From Streptomyces musisoli (lineage in GTDB: Bacteria > Actinomycetota > Actinomycetes > Streptomycetales > Streptomycetaceae), in NCBI RefSeq assembly GCF_016741855.1, contig NZ_JAERRH010000009.1, forward strand, positions 186,001 through 250,000: a stretch of 64,000 nucleotides of DNA, in the 5' to 3' direction. Below the pieces are notes generated by a model, which did not search any database, was not told the DNA's origin, and saw only the letters and a list, made by a program, of their open reading frames with translations. Made by a program: the position numbers and the translations under genes. Positions 32,124 to 41,347 of this stretch are shown here, one piece after another. How positions within the stretch are numbered: the first letter of the stretch is position 1; each line of letters opens with the position of its first letter.

Positions 32124-33206
32124 TCAGAAGACCACCAGCGCGCGGCCGCCCTTGCCCGCGAGCATGTTCTCGAAGGCGGCCGGGATGCCCTCCAGACCGA
32201 TCCGCTCCGTGACCAGCACGGACAGGTCCAGGCGTCCTTCGCGTACGTGCGCGGCGAGGACCGGCAGGTCGCGGGCCGGATCGCTGTTGCCGTAGACGCA
32301 GCCGGACAGCGTGCGTCCCCAGTGGAAGATCTCCAGGGCGTTGAAGGTGACCTGCTCATCCTTGCCGCCGATGCCGACGACCGTGGTACGGCCGCCCCGG
32401 CGGGTGGAGTCCCAGGCGGCGCGGATCGACACCGCGCGGCCCACGCACTCCACGGAGACGTCGACGCCCTGCTTCCCGGTGAGGGCGCGGATCTCACGGG
32501 CGGTGTCGTCGCGGGCCAGGACGTAGTCGGTGGCGCCGGCCGCCCGGGCCAGCTCCTCCTTCCCCGGCGAGACGTCGACCGCGACGATCCGGGACGCGCC
32601 CGCGATACGGGCGGCCTGGAGGGTCGCCAGGCCGACCCCGCCGACGCCGAACACGGCGACCGTCTCGCCGGGCCGGACGTTCGCCGAGTGGTGGACGGCG
32701 CCGTAGCCGGTGAGCACCGCACAGCCCAGGAGGGCGGCGTCCACCAGCGGCACCCCCTCGGGCAGGGGCAGCACGCAGGACGCGGAGACCACCGTCTCCT
32801 CGGCGAACGCGGCGACGTTCAGACCGGGATGCAGCTCGGTGCCGTCGACGGTGCGGGCATACACGTCGGCGGCGCCGTTCATCGCGTTGGCGCACAGCCA
32901 CACCTCGCCCAGCCCGCAGGCGTGGCAGTCGCCGCAGGACGGAGCCCAGTTGAGGACGACGGGGGTGCCGGGCGAGACGTGGGTGACGCCCTCGCCCACG
33001 GCGACGACCGTGCCGGCGCCCTCGTGGCCGAGGACGGCCGGCACCGGCACCCGCATGGTGCCGTTGGACAGGGACAGGTCGGAGTGGCACACACCGGCGG
33101 CGGCGAGTCGGACCCGGACCTGGCCGGGACCCGGGTCCGGAAGGTCGATGCCGGTGATCTCCAGGGGCGCGCCGATGGCGGGCAGGACGGCGGCTCGTAC
33201 GGCCAT
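32124..33206 (-). CDS. Zinc-dependent alcohol dehydrogenase (class III/MDR type)
   Basis: A 360-residue MDR alcohol dehydrogenase. The catalytic zinc region is GVCHSDLS with C40, then GHEGAG with H61-E62. The structural zinc ligands are C91, C94, C97 and C105 (SCGDCHACGLGEVWLC). The Rossmann motif is VFGVGGVGLATLQAA. It lies 15 bases after the aldehyde dehydrogenase stop, so the pair would oxidise an alcohol to an aldehyde and then to an acid. The operator candidate at 34649 would control both. Confidence 0.93.
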   Translation of the reverse strand: MAVRAAVLPAIGAPLEITGIDLPDPGPGQVRVRLAAAGVCHSDLSLSNGTMRVPVPAVLGHEGAGTVVAVGEGVTHVSPGTPVVLNWAPSCGDCHACGLGEVWLCANAMNGAADVYARTVDGTELHPGLNVAAFAEETVVSASCVLPLPEGVPLVDAALLGCAVLTGYGAVHHSANVRPGETVAVFGVGGVGLATLQAARIAGASRIVAVDVSPGKEELARAAGATDYVLARDDTAREIRALTGKQGVDVSVECVGRAVSIRAAWDSTRRGGRTTVVGIGGKDEQVTFNALEIFHWGRTLSGCVYGNSDPARDLPVLAAHVREGRLDLSVLVTERIGLEGIPAAFENMLAGKGGRALVVF

Positions 33207-33221
33207 GGGTCTCGGACTTCC

Positions 33222-34610
33222 TTAGAACTGGAGGGACTTGGTCTGAAGGTACTCGGCGAGTCCGTGCGCGCCGAGTTCCCGGCCGACGCCGGACTGCTTG
33301 TAACCGCCGAAGGGCGCAAGGGGGTTGAACCGGCCGCCGTTGATGTCGACCTGGCCGGTGTCCATGCGGCGGGCGAAGGCCACCGCCTCGGCCTCGTCGG
33401 CGGCCCAGACGGCGCCCGCGAGGCCGTACACCGTGCCGTTGGCGATGCGCAGGGCGTCGTCCTCGTCGTCGTACCTCAGGATCGACAGCACCGGGCCGAA
33501 GATCTCCTCCTGGGCGATCGTCATCTCCGGGGTGACGTCGGCGAAGACGGTCGGGCTGACGTAGTAGCCCTGTTCGCGCGGGGACTCGGGGCCGCCGGCG
33601 ACCAGCCGGGCGCCCTCGGCGATGCCCTTCTCGATGTAACCGCGCACGCGGGCCTGCTGCTTGGCGCTGACCACCGGGCCGATGCGGTCGCCGTACTTGG
33701 CGGCGGCGGCCCGGGCCAGCTCGACGGCCTCGTCGTAGCGGTCGCGGTGGACCAGCATGCGGGTCCAGGCGCTGCACGTCTGGCCGGAGTTGGACATCAC
33801 GTTGGCGACGCCGACGTTGACCGCCTTGGCGAGGTCGGCGCTCGGCAGGACGACGTTGGCGGACTTGCCGCCCAGTTCCAGGGCCACCTTCTTCACGGCC
33901 GCGCCGGCCACCGCGCCGATCTGCCGGCCGACCGCCGTGGAGCCCGTGAAGGAGACTAGGTCCACGTCCGGGTGCTCGGCGAGGGCCTGTCCGGCGACCG
34001 GACCGAGGCCGGTGACCAGGTTGAACACGCCCGCGGGTACGCCCGCCTCGTGCACCGCCTCGGCGAACAGCTGGGCGGTCAGCGGGGTGTCCTCGGCGGG
34101 CTTGAGGACGATCGTGCAGCCGGCGGCGAGCGCCGGGGCGACCTTGGCGACGATCTGGTGGAGGGGGTAGTTCCAGGGGGTGATGGCGCCGACCACGCCG
34201 ATCGGCTCGTGCAGGACGGTGGAGTTGCCGACCTTCTCCTCGAAGGGGTGGGCCGCGGCCAGCTCGGCGTAGGAGCCCGCGACCGCGATCGGCACGGCCG
34301 CGTGCACGGCCTGGGCGAACTGCGGGGGCGAGCCCAGCTCGGCGGTGACCGTCTCGGCGACCTCGTCCTTGCGGGCCACGAGGGCGTCCCGGAGGGCGGC
34401 GAGGCGGGCGGCGCGCTCGGCCGGGGGCGTGGCGGCCCAGGCGGGCAGCGCGGCGCGCGCGGCCCGTACGGCGGTGTCGACGTCCGGCGCCCCGCCCGCC
34501 GGGACCCGGCCGATGACCTGCTCGTCGGCGGGGTTGACGACCTCGATCACGTCCCTGCTCCCGGCGGGGCGCCAGGCTCCGTCGATGTACAGACCGTCGT
34601 GTGCCTTCAT
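33222..34610 (-). CDS. NAD(P)-dependent aldehyde dehydrogenase
   Basis: A 462-residue ALDH-superfamily enzyme. N147 in TPWNYPLHQ, E245 in VALELGGKSA and the catalytic C279 in NSGQTCSAW are all present, with VSFTGSTAVGRQ for the cofactor. The ATG at 34610 follows GGAGGAAACAGC. It is first in an operon with the alcohol dehydrogenase. Upstream is a copy of the TetR operator found at 29329. Confidence 0.94.
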   Translation of the reverse strand: MKAHDGLYIDGAWRPAGSRDVIEVVNPADEQVIGRVPAGGAPDVDTAVRAARAALPAWAATPPAERAARLAALRDALVARKDEVAETVTAELGSPPQFAQAVHAAVPIAVAGSYAELAAAHPFEEKVGNSTVLHEPIGVVGAITPWNYPLHQIVAKVAPALAAGCTIVLKPAEDTPLTAQLFAEAVHEAGVPAGVFNLVTGLGPVAGQALAEHPDVDLVSFTGSTAVGRQIGAVAGAAVKKVALELGGKSANVVLPSADLAKAVNVGVANVMSNSGQTCSAWTRMLVHRDRYDEAVELARAAAAKYGDRIGPVVSAKQQARVRGYIEKGIAEGARLVAGGPESPREQGYYVSPTVFADVTPEMTIAQEEIFGPVLSILRYDDEDDALRIANGTVYGLAGAVWAADEAEAVAFARRMDTGQVDINGGRFNPLAPFGGYKQSGVGRELGAHGLAEYLQTKSLQF

Positions 34611-34648
34611 GCTGTTTCCTCCCGGCGGATCCGCGTCCTCCGGCACAC

Positions 34649-34667
34649 AAACTAGCGGTGATAGTTT
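34649..34667. promoter_or_regulatory. Second copy of the 29329-type TetR operator
   Basis: AAACTAGCGGTGATAGTTT lies 39-57 bases before the aldehyde dehydrogenase start. It matches the reverse complement of the site at 29329-29347 at 16 of 19 positions and is AT-rich against a GC-rich background. Confidence 0.7.
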
Positions 34668-34766
34668 TGCTGCGCCAGGCATTCCCGGGTCGCGGACGTG
34701 CCGGGACATCATGCCGAATGGACCGGCCGATGCGCGCACGGAGTTCGCACCGGCCGGTCCACCGGG

Positions 34767-35459
34767 TCATTTCGTGGCGGTCAGATGGGCGAATACCACC
34801 ACGTTGCTGGTGTAACCGGTCCGCCGGCTGAAGAGGCCGCCGCAGGTGATGACCCTCAGCTCCGGGCGTCCGGTCGAGCCGTAGACCTCCTCGTCGGGGA
34901 AGCCGACCTTGTCGAAGACCTTCACCCGGTCCACGGAGTAGACGGCGGTACGTCCGTCGACGCGCCTGACCTCGACCGTCTTGCCGGGCTTGGCCTGGGC
35001 GAGCCCGGCGAACACGGCGGGCCCGGTCCTGGTGTCGCGGTGGCCGACGGCGATCGCGGTACCGGCCTCGCCCGGTGTGGGGCCGCCCTCGTACCAGCCG
35101 ACCAGCTTGGGCCGGTCCACGGGCGGCGTCTCCAGCTGCCGGCTCGCGTCGAGCCGGAGGGGGGTGACCGGGGCGTCGATCCCGAGGGAGGGCACCCGGA
35201 AGGACACCGGCCGGGACCGGGGCAGCGGGCGGGGCGGCGGTGCCGGAGGGGCGGTGGACGCGGGACCGGCGGCGCCGGCCCCTTCCCCGGAGTGCGAGCC
35301 GGCGGACGCGACGGCATGCCGGCCGGCCGCCCCGCCGGGCCCGGCCGGCCCGCACCGGGACCACATGGTCACCAGGACGACGACGAGCACGGCCGTCCTG
35401 GCGAGGCGGTAGGCGCGGGTCCGGTACCAGGCCCTGCGTCGATACCTACGCTGCACCAT
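34767..35459 (-). CDS. Class F-type sortase
   Basis: A 230-residue protein with an N-terminal basic segment and membrane anchor (RTAVLVVVLVTMW), a Pro/Ala-rich spacer, and a sortase domain from about residue 85. The catalytic His is in IAVGHRDTR and the Cys in RVITCGG; the Arg is expected near the end (FSRRTGYTSNVVVFAH). Sortases cleave a sorting signal and link proteins to the wall. The gene overlaps by 14 bases the end of a secreted protein gene whose tail resembles a sorting signal, so that protein is the likely substrate. Confidence 0.88.
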   Translation of the reverse strand: MVQRRYRRRAWYRTRAYRLARTAVLVVVLVTMWSRCGPAGPGGAAGRHAVASAGSHSGEGAGAAGPASTAPPAPPPRPLPRSRPVSFRVPSLGIDAPVTPLRLDASRQLETPPVDRPKLVGWYEGGPTPGEAGTAIAVGHRDTRTGPAVFAGLAQAKPGKTVEVRRVDGRTAVYSVDRVKVFDKVGFPDEEVYGSTGRPELRVITCGGLFSRRTGYTSNVVVFAHLTATK

Positions 35460-36150
35460 GGGGCCGCCGGCGGATCAGCCGGAAGTACACGGCACCGCAG
35501 ACGGCGACCAGACCCACGGCCGCCGCCGCGGCCACCGGCGAGTACGCGGCCGCCGTGTCGATGAGACCGCCGCCGCCCGCGTGCACGCCGCCCTTGGGAG
35601 GCTGCTGGTCGTTCTGGCCCCAGCTTCCGTTCTCCTGCTGGTGGTCCTGCTGATGGTCCTGCTGGTGGTCCTCGATCTGCCCGCCCGGACCCTGTGCGCC
35701 GTCGTGCTGGGCTTCGCGGCAGTTGACGCGGAAGACCTTCTCCTTCACGGCGGCCGGTGTCCCCACGGTCCAGCTGATCTTGTACTGTCCGTCCGCCAGA
35801 CCCAGCGGATCGGTGTGCCCCGCACCGCCGGCGAGCTGGATGATGCCCGTCACGGTGGCCTGGGTGGGCAGCGGGGGCTGCGGCGTGATGGTGTAGGCGA
35901 CGGTGGCCAGGTCGTCGAAGTTGACGGCCTCGAGGAAGAACTTGCAGACCACCGGGTCGTCCTTGGCCGAGCCGGTGAACGACGGCGGGTTGGTCGAACG
36001 CGAGTTGTGGATCCTGATGTCGCCGTTCTCCCCCTGGGCCACCGCGCTCGGCGCCGCCACCCATGACGCACCCGCGGCGGCGAGGGCGGTGAGGACGACG
36101 GTGGCGCCCGCGCGGGAGCCGGCTGCACGTGGGGGTGTCAGGGTGGGCAT
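35446..36150 (-). CDS. Secreted protein with a noncanonical C-terminal sorting signal
   Basis: A 234-residue protein. A signal peptide (residues about 12-39, ending PSAVAQ) is followed by a 110-residue beta-rich domain with two cysteines (VVCKFF, RVNCRE), then a low-complexity DHQQDHQQDHQQENG spacer. The tail is LIDTA (196-200), a hydrophobic helix (SPVAAAAAVGLVAVCGAVYF) and RLIRRR: the layout of a sortase substrate with LIDTA instead of LPXTG. Sortase overlap supports this. The function of the exposed domain is unknown. Confidence 0.78.
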   Translation of the reverse strand: MPTLTPPRAAGSRAGATVVLTALAAAGASWVAAPSAVAQGENGDIRIHNSRSTNPPSFTGSAKDDPVVCKFFLEAVNFDDLATVAYTITPQPPLPTQATVTGIIQLAGGAGHTDPLGLADGQYKISWTVGTPAAVKEKVFRVNCREAQHDGAQGPGGQIEDHQQDHQQDHQQENGSWGQNDQQPPKGGVHAGGGGLIDTAAAYSPVAAAAAVGLVAVCGAVYFRLIRRRPHGAA

Positions 36151-36253
36151 GCGCAATCCTCCGGAGTTCAGACGATTTTCATACAAATCGCTCTTTCGCC
36201 TGGACTCTGCTTCATGGGCCGCGCAGCCCCCGGCATCGACGCCCGGCGCGCCG

Positions 36254-37492
36254 TCAGATATCGCTCGTGCGGCGCAATCCCGGGCGCCGGGACCGCTCCC
36301 GCGTCACCCGCTCGGACGCCTCCCCGGGCCGCCCCGGGGACCGCAGCGCGACGCCCGACGACACCAGCAGCAGGGCTCCGAGCATCACGAACGGCGCCGC
36401 CACCCCCGCCAGACCGGCGACCAGACCCGCGGCGGCCGGAGCGGCGACCTGCCCGAGCCGGTTGCCGGTCAGCCGCAGGGCGAGCGCGGTGGAGCGGGCC
36501 GCGGCGGGCGCGGCCTGCACCACCGTCGTCATCGTCAACGGCTGCCCCACACCCAGGCAGAAGCCGAGCACCGTGAGCATCGCGCCGAGCGCCCACACCG
36601 GCACCGGCAGCGCGAGTCCCGCGCACAGCAGGGCCCCGGCCAGGCAGGCCACGGCGAGCAGCGCGGGCCGGCCGAGCAGCCGCAGCAGCGGGGTGAGGAC
36701 GAGCCGGCAGGCGATGGTGGCGCCGGCCCGGAGACTGAGCAGGACACCGATCACCGAGGGGGCGATGCCCCGGTGCTCGCCGACCACCGGCAGATAGGCG
36801 GTGAGGATGTCGGTCGCGGACAGCACCGACAGGCTGATCAGCATGCCCGCGGGCACGCCCCGGGCGCGCAGGATGCCCGCGACCGGCACGCGTCCGCCGT
36901 CCGCCGTCCGGGGGCCGGCGGCCGCCGGGTCCTCGATGCGCCACAGCGAGGTGAACGCGAACGCCGCGCCCGCGCCCGCCGTGATCAGGGCGAGCGCGCT
37001 GCTGTGCGCCATGTCGGGGCCGCCGATGAGGGCGCCCGCGGCCACCGGGCCGACGAGCTGGCCGAGGGACGCGCCGATGGTGAAGTGCCCGAAGTTGCGG
37101 TCCTGTTCGTGCGGCGCGGACTGGCGGGCCACCAGCGACTGGGCACCGATCACGAAGCACAGGTGACCGAGTCCCATCATCCCGCTCCACAGGGCCATCG
37201 CCCACAGGGAGCCGGCGAGGCCGCTGAGCGCGCAGCCGCCGGCGATGAGGACGACGCCCGCCGGCAGCAGCGGCGCACAGCGGCCGTGGTCGGTGCGGCG
37301 GCCGAGCGGTACGGCGGCGAACAGCGGCAGCAGGGCGTACACACCGGCGATGACACCGACCGCCCGTTCGTCGGCGCCCAGCGCGAGGGCCCGGTAGGAG
37401 ACGGCGGGCCGGGCCATCGACACCGCCCCCTGCGCGCAGCCGAAGGCGATGACGAGACGGAGCAGCCAGCCGCGGTTCCCACCGGGCGCCAT
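36254..37492 (-). CDS. MFS transporter
   Basis: A 412-residue protein with 12 hydrophobic segments. The MFS loop-2 motif is visible as PLGRRTDHGRCAPLL, and its helix 5-like region is QDRNFGHFTIGASLGQLVGP. It resembles drug or metabolite exporters; the substrate is unknown. The ATG at 37492 follows AAGGAC. It starts 23 bases after the CitMHS transporter stop, so the two transporters are probably one operon. Confidence 0.88.
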   Translation of the reverse strand: MAPGGNRGWLLRLVIAFGCAQGAVSMARPAVSYRALALGADERAVGVIAGVYALLPLFAAVPLGRRTDHGRCAPLLPAGVVLIAGGCALSGLAGSLWAMALWSGMMGLGHLCFVIGAQSLVARQSAPHEQDRNFGHFTIGASLGQLVGPVAAGALIGGPDMAHSSALALITAGAGAAFAFTSLWRIEDPAAAGPRTADGGRVPVAGILRARGVPAGMLISLSVLSATDILTAYLPVVGEHRGIAPSVIGVLLSLRAGATIACRLVLTPLLRLLGRPALLAVACLAGALLCAGLALPVPVWALGAMLTVLGFCLGVGQPLTMTTVVQAAPAAARSTALALRLTGNRLGQVAAPAAAGLVAGLAGVAAPFVMLGALLLVSSGVALRSPGRPGEASERVTRERSRRPGLRRTSDI

Positions 37493-37515
37493 GGGTGAAG
37501 TCCTTTCCGACGTGC

Positions 37516-38922
37516 TCAGACGATGCCGAACAGGATTCCCGCGCCGAGCACCAACAGTGAGGTGAGCGCGGCCCACTTGACCACGAACCGGGTGTGGTCG
37601 CCGAACTCGACCTTGGCCATGCCGACCAGGACGTAGACGGCCGGGACGAGCGGGCTGGACATGTGCAGCGGCTGGCCGACGATCGAGGCGCGGGCGATCT
37701 CGAGGGAGGAGACGCCGTGCGCCTGGCCCGCCTCGGCGAGCACCGGCAGGATGCCGAAGTAGAAGCCGTCGTTGGACATGAAGTACGTGAGCGGGATGCT
37801 CAGCACGCCGGTGACGAAGGCCATGTGCGGGCCCATGCCGGCGGGGATGTTGTCCACCAGCCACTCCGCCATGTGGTCGACCATACCGGTGCCCTGGAGG
37901 ACGCCGGTGAAGACGGCGGCGGCGAACACCATGCCGGAGACGTTGAGGACGTTCTCCGCGTGGGCGGCGATGCGGGCCTTCTGGTCCGGCATGTGCGGGA
38001 AGTTGACGGTCAGGGCGAGCGCGGCACCGAGCAGGAACAGCACCGGGATCGGCAGCCACTCCATGATCATGGCGGTGAGCAGGGCCACCGTGAGCAGCGC
38101 GTTGAACCAGTACAGCCCGGGGCGCAGCGTGGGACGGTTGGGGTCCAGGCCCTGGAAGTCCTCGTCCTCGGGTTCGTCGGGCAGGTCCGCGCCCGGGCCG
38201 CGACCGCCGGCCCTCTTCGTCCCCTTGCCGGCCCCGGCGCCGGCGCCGACCAGCACCGTCTCGGTCTCGGTCTCGGTCTCGGTCACCAGCGCCTCGTCCA
38301 GCGTGAGCACGCCGAGCCGCCCCCGTTCGCGGCGGCCGAGGACGTAGGCGAGGGCGAGGACGAACACCAGGCCCACGGCGAGGGCCGGGATCATCGGGAC
38401 GAAGACATCGCTCGCGTCCACCTTCAGCGCGGTGGCGGCCCGGGCGGTGGGGCCGCCCCAGGGCAGCGTGTTCATCACGCCGTTGGCCATGGCGGCGACG
38501 CCGGTCATCACGACCAGGGACATCTTCAGCCGCTTGTACAGCGGGTACATCGCCGAGACGGTGATCATGAAGGTGGTGGAGCCGTCGCCGTCGAGGGAGA
38601 CGATCGCCGCGAGCAGCGCCGTACCGACCACGATCCGCAGCGGGTCGGCCTTGCAGAATTTCAGGATGCCCCGCACGACCGGGTCGAAGAGGCCGACGTC
38701 GATCATCACACCGAAGTAGACGATCGCGAACATGAGCATCGCCGCGGTGGGGGCGAGGCCGGTGACGCCGTCGATGACGTAGTCGCCGAGCTTGGCGCCC
38801 TTGCCCACGAACACGCAGAACAGCGCGGGGATGAGCACGAGCGCCGCGATCGGCGACATCTTCTTCAGCATGATCAGGACCAGGAAGGTCGCGATCATGG
38901 CGAAGCCGAGGATGGTCAGCAT
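37516..38922 (-). CDS. CitMHS-family citrate-metal:H+ symporter
   Basis: A 468-residue membrane protein of the CitM/CitH family, which imports citrate complexed with Mg, Ca or Fe. Landmarks are VSLDGDGSTTFMITVSAMYPLY, MNTLPWGGPTARAATAL and, near the end, YFMSNDGFYFGILPVLAE. The cytoplasmic linker has (TE)4 from a GGTCTC microsatellite at about 38258-38285, then a D/E-rich stretch. Regulation may involve the inverted repeats upstream at 38931; I see no two-component system here. Confidence 0.92.
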   Translation of the reverse strand: MLTILGFAMIATFLVLIMLKKMSPIAALVLIPALFCVFVGKGAKLGDYVIDGVTGLAPTAAMLMFAIVYFGVMIDVGLFDPVVRGILKFCKADPLRIVVGTALLAAIVSLDGDGSTTFMITVSAMYPLYKRLKMSLVVMTGVAAMANGVMNTLPWGGPTARAATALKVDASDVFVPMIPALAVGLVFVLALAYVLGRRERGRLGVLTLDEALVTETETETETVLVGAGAGAGKGTKRAGGRGPGADLPDEPEDEDFQGLDPNRPTLRPGLYWFNALLTVALLTAMIMEWLPIPVLFLLGAALALTVNFPHMPDQKARIAAHAENVLNVSGMVFAAAVFTGVLQGTGMVDHMAEWLVDNIPAGMGPHMAFVTGVLSIPLTYFMSNDGFYFGILPVLAEAGQAHGVSSLEIARASIVGQPLHMSSPLVPAVYVLVGMAKVEFGDHTRFVVKWAALTSLLVLGAGILFGIV

Positions 38923-38930
38923 GAGTGGAT

Positions 38931-38996
38931 ACCTAACGTTCGCCCTTGAACATCCCACCTGGGGGTCGGCGGTGCGATGACGTTAGGTCCGTTCAA
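38931..38996. promoter_or_regulatory. Interleaved inverted repeats upstream of the citrate transporter
   Basis: ACCTAACGT (38931-38939) and ACGTTAGGT (38980-38988) are perfect 9-bp inverted arms. TTGAAC (38946-38951) and GTTCAA (38991-38996) form a second, interleaved pair with the same 40-base order of spacing. The region lies 9-75 bases before the citrate transporter start and suggests two regulator half-sites on opposite faces of a looped segment. Confidence 0.5.
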
Positions 38997-39046
38997 ACGG
39001 CGTTAACAAGTGGTTGACGCGCGAGCAATAAGCGCAAAAGTCCAGG

Positions 39047-41287
39047 TCACGGCTGTGCGACGAGGGCGGCCAGCTCGACGGGGACGCCGTTGAGCACCGC
39101 GTTGCCCGAGAGCGGGTCGAGCAGACTGCCGTCGAGCAGCTGGTTGACGTTGACGCCGGGGTCGGTCGTGGCATGGCTCAGCCGGGTGCCGGGCCGGTCG
39201 TGTCCCCAGCCGTGCGGCAGGCTCACCACCCCGGGCCGGATGGCGTCGGTGACCTCGGCCGGGGCCACCACCTCTCCCCCGGCGCCCTTGACGCGCACGT
39301 CGGCGCCGTCCCGGATGCCGAGCCGGGCTGCGTCCTCGGGGTGGATGTGCACGGTGCAGCGGTTGCTGCCGCCGGTGAGGGCGGGCACGTTGTGCATCCA
39401 GCTGTTGTTGGAGCGCAGATGGCGGCGGCCGACGAGGACGAGGCCCGTGGGGCGTTCGCGCAGGGCGGCCCGGAGCCGGGGCAGGTCCCCGGCGATCGGC
39501 TCGGGCAGCAGCTCGACCTTGCCGCTGCGGGTCTTCAGCGGCTGCGGCAGGCGGGGCCGCAGCGGGCCGAGGTCGATGCCGTGGGGGTGGTCGAGCAGCC
39601 TGGCCAGGGTCAGCCCGTCGGGCCGGGCGCCGAAGCCGTCGCCGTACGGGCCGAGGCGCAGCATCAGGTCGAGCCGCCGCTCGGGGCCGGTGTCGCCGGT
39701 CAGCAGGGCGGCGAGATCGCGCGGGTCGCGGCCGTACACCGGCGAGTGCTCGTCCCGCACGGCCTTGCCGAGGGTCTGGTCGACGACCATCGTGTCGACG
39801 ACCGCCGGGTCGGCTCCGTGCATGCCGGTGGCGGCCAGGGTCAGCCGGGCGAGGATCTCGCTCTCGGCCATGCGGCCGGGCTCCAGCGGGACCGCGGGCC
39901 GGGAGTAGCGGACCTGGTTGCGGACGGCGAGGGTGTTGAAGGCGAAGTCGTGGTGCGGGCTCTGGGCGGGCGGGGGCGGCGGCAGCACGACGTGGGCGTG
40001 GCGCGAGGTCTCGTTCAGGTACGGGTCGACGCTGACCATGAAGTCCAGCGAGTTCAGGGCCTTGTCGAGCCGGTCGCCGTCGGGCGCGGAGAGCACGGGG
40101 TTGGCGGCGACGGCGATCAGCGCGCGGACCGGCGTTCCCTCGTCGGTCGCGGTGTCGATCTCCTCGGCGAGCGCGGAGAGCGGCAACTCCCCCTTCGCCT
40201 CGGGGTGTCCGCCGACGCGGGAGCGCCAGCGGCCGAGCGCGAAGCCGCGGCCGGGGCCTGCGGGCCGGGGCGTCCGGTCGGTGGCGGCCTGCGGGAAGAG
40301 GGCGCCGCCGGGGCGGTCCAGGTTGCCGGTGAGGATGTTGAGGACGTCGACCAGCCAGCTGGCCAGGGTGCCGTGCGGGACGGTGCAGCTGCCGATGCGG
40401 GCGTAGACGGCGGCGGTGGGCGCGGTGGCGAGGTCCCGGGCGAGCGTGCGGATGACCCCGGCGTCCAGGTCGCAGGCGGGGGCCACGGCTTCGGGGGTGA
40501 ACTCGTCGAGGGCCGCGCGGAGTTCGTCGAGCCCCTGGATGTGCCGGGCCAGGTCCCCGGGGTCGGCCAGGTCTTCCGCGAAGAGGGTGTGGGCCATCGC
40601 GGCGAGCAGCAGGGCGTCGGTGCCGGGGCGGATCGCCAGGTGCCGGTCGGCGAGCCGGGCGGTGCGGGTGCGGCGCGGGTCCACGACGGTGAGCCGGCCG
40701 CCGCGGGCCTTGAGGGCCTTGAGCTTGCCGGGGAAGTCGGGGGCGGTGCACAGACTGCCGTTGGACTCCAGGGGGTTGGCTCCGATGAGGAGCAGGTGGT
40801 CGGTGTGGTCCAGGTCCGGCACGGGGATGGCGTTCGCGTCGCCGAACAGCAGTCCGCTGGAGACGTGCTTGGGCATCTGGTCGACCGTGGAGGCGGTGAA
40901 CAGGCTGCGGGTGCGCAGGGCGCCGAGCAGGACGGGCGGGTAGAGGGCGCCGGCCACGGTGTGCACGTTGGGGTTGCCGAGGACCACACCGACGGCGTCC
41001 GGGCCGTACCGCTCCACGACCGGGCGCAGTCCCGCCGCGACCGCGTCGAAGGCCTCCTCCCAGGTGGCCTCGCGCAGCTCGCCGTCGGTGCGGACGAGCG
41101 GGGCGCGCAGCCGGTCGGGGTCGCCGTCGACGGCACCGAAGGAGGCCCCCTTGGGGCAGATGAACCCCTTGCTGAAGACGTCCTCCCGGTCGCCGCGGGC
41201 GCCGGTGACGCGGGTGCCCTCGACGGTGAGGGTCAGCCCGCAGGTGGCCTCGCACAGGGGGCAGATTCGCAGGGCGGTGCGGGACAC
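39047..41287 (-). CDS. Molybdopterin oxidoreductase (formate dehydrogenase/nitrate reductase family)
   Basis: A 746-residue protein. An N-terminal [4Fe-4S] site is formed by C9, C12, C16 and C44 (CPLCEATC, FICPKG). Molybdopterin-binding regions follow, including LLIGANPLESNGS, VVDPRRTRTA and RSNNSWMHNVPAL near the C-terminus. There is no Tat signal, so it is cytoplasmic. Substrate and partners are not clear; no small electron-transfer subunit is adjacent. GGAGG precedes the GTG at 41287. A partial TetR-type palindrome lies upstream, and a TetR gene follows in the same orientation upstream. Confidence 0.88.
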   Translation of the reverse strand: MSRTALRICPLCEATCGLTLTVEGTRVTGARGDREDVFSKGFICPKGASFGAVDGDPDRLRAPLVRTDGELREATWEEAFDAVAAGLRPVVERYGPDAVGVVLGNPNVHTVAGALYPPVLLGALRTRSLFTASTVDQMPKHVSSGLLFGDANAIPVPDLDHTDHLLLIGANPLESNGSLCTAPDFPGKLKALKARGGRLTVVDPRRTRTARLADRHLAIRPGTDALLLAAMAHTLFAEDLADPGDLARHIQGLDELRAALDEFTPEAVAPACDLDAGVIRTLARDLATAPTAAVYARIGSCTVPHGTLASWLVDVLNILTGNLDRPGGALFPQAATDRTPRPAGPGRGFALGRWRSRVGGHPEAKGELPLSALAEEIDTATDEGTPVRALIAVAANPVLSAPDGDRLDKALNSLDFMVSVDPYLNETSRHAHVVLPPPPPAQSPHHDFAFNTLAVRNQVRYSRPAVPLEPGRMAESEILARLTLAATGMHGADPAVVDTMVVDQTLGKAVRDEHSPVYGRDPRDLAALLTGDTGPERRLDLMLRLGPYGDGFGARPDGLTLARLLDHPHGIDLGPLRPRLPQPLKTRSGKVELLPEPIAGDLPRLRAALRERPTGLVLVGRRHLRSNNSWMHNVPALTGGSNRCTVHIHPEDAARLGIRDGADVRVKGAGGEVVAPAEVTDAIRPGVVSLPHGWGHDRPGTRLSHATTDPGVNVNQLLDGSLLDPLSGNAVLNGVPVELAALVAQP

Positions 41288-41347
41288 GGGTCCTCCCGGA
41301 GGTCGGCGGCGGGCTCGCCCGAGCACGGACGGAACGGAGGCGAGCAT

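Noticed and set aside
38258..38285. GGTCTC microsatellite as a phase-variation site
   Set aside because: The 6-bp unit keeps the reading frame (Thr-Glu repeats) in a cytoplasmic linker, so length changes would not switch the gene off.
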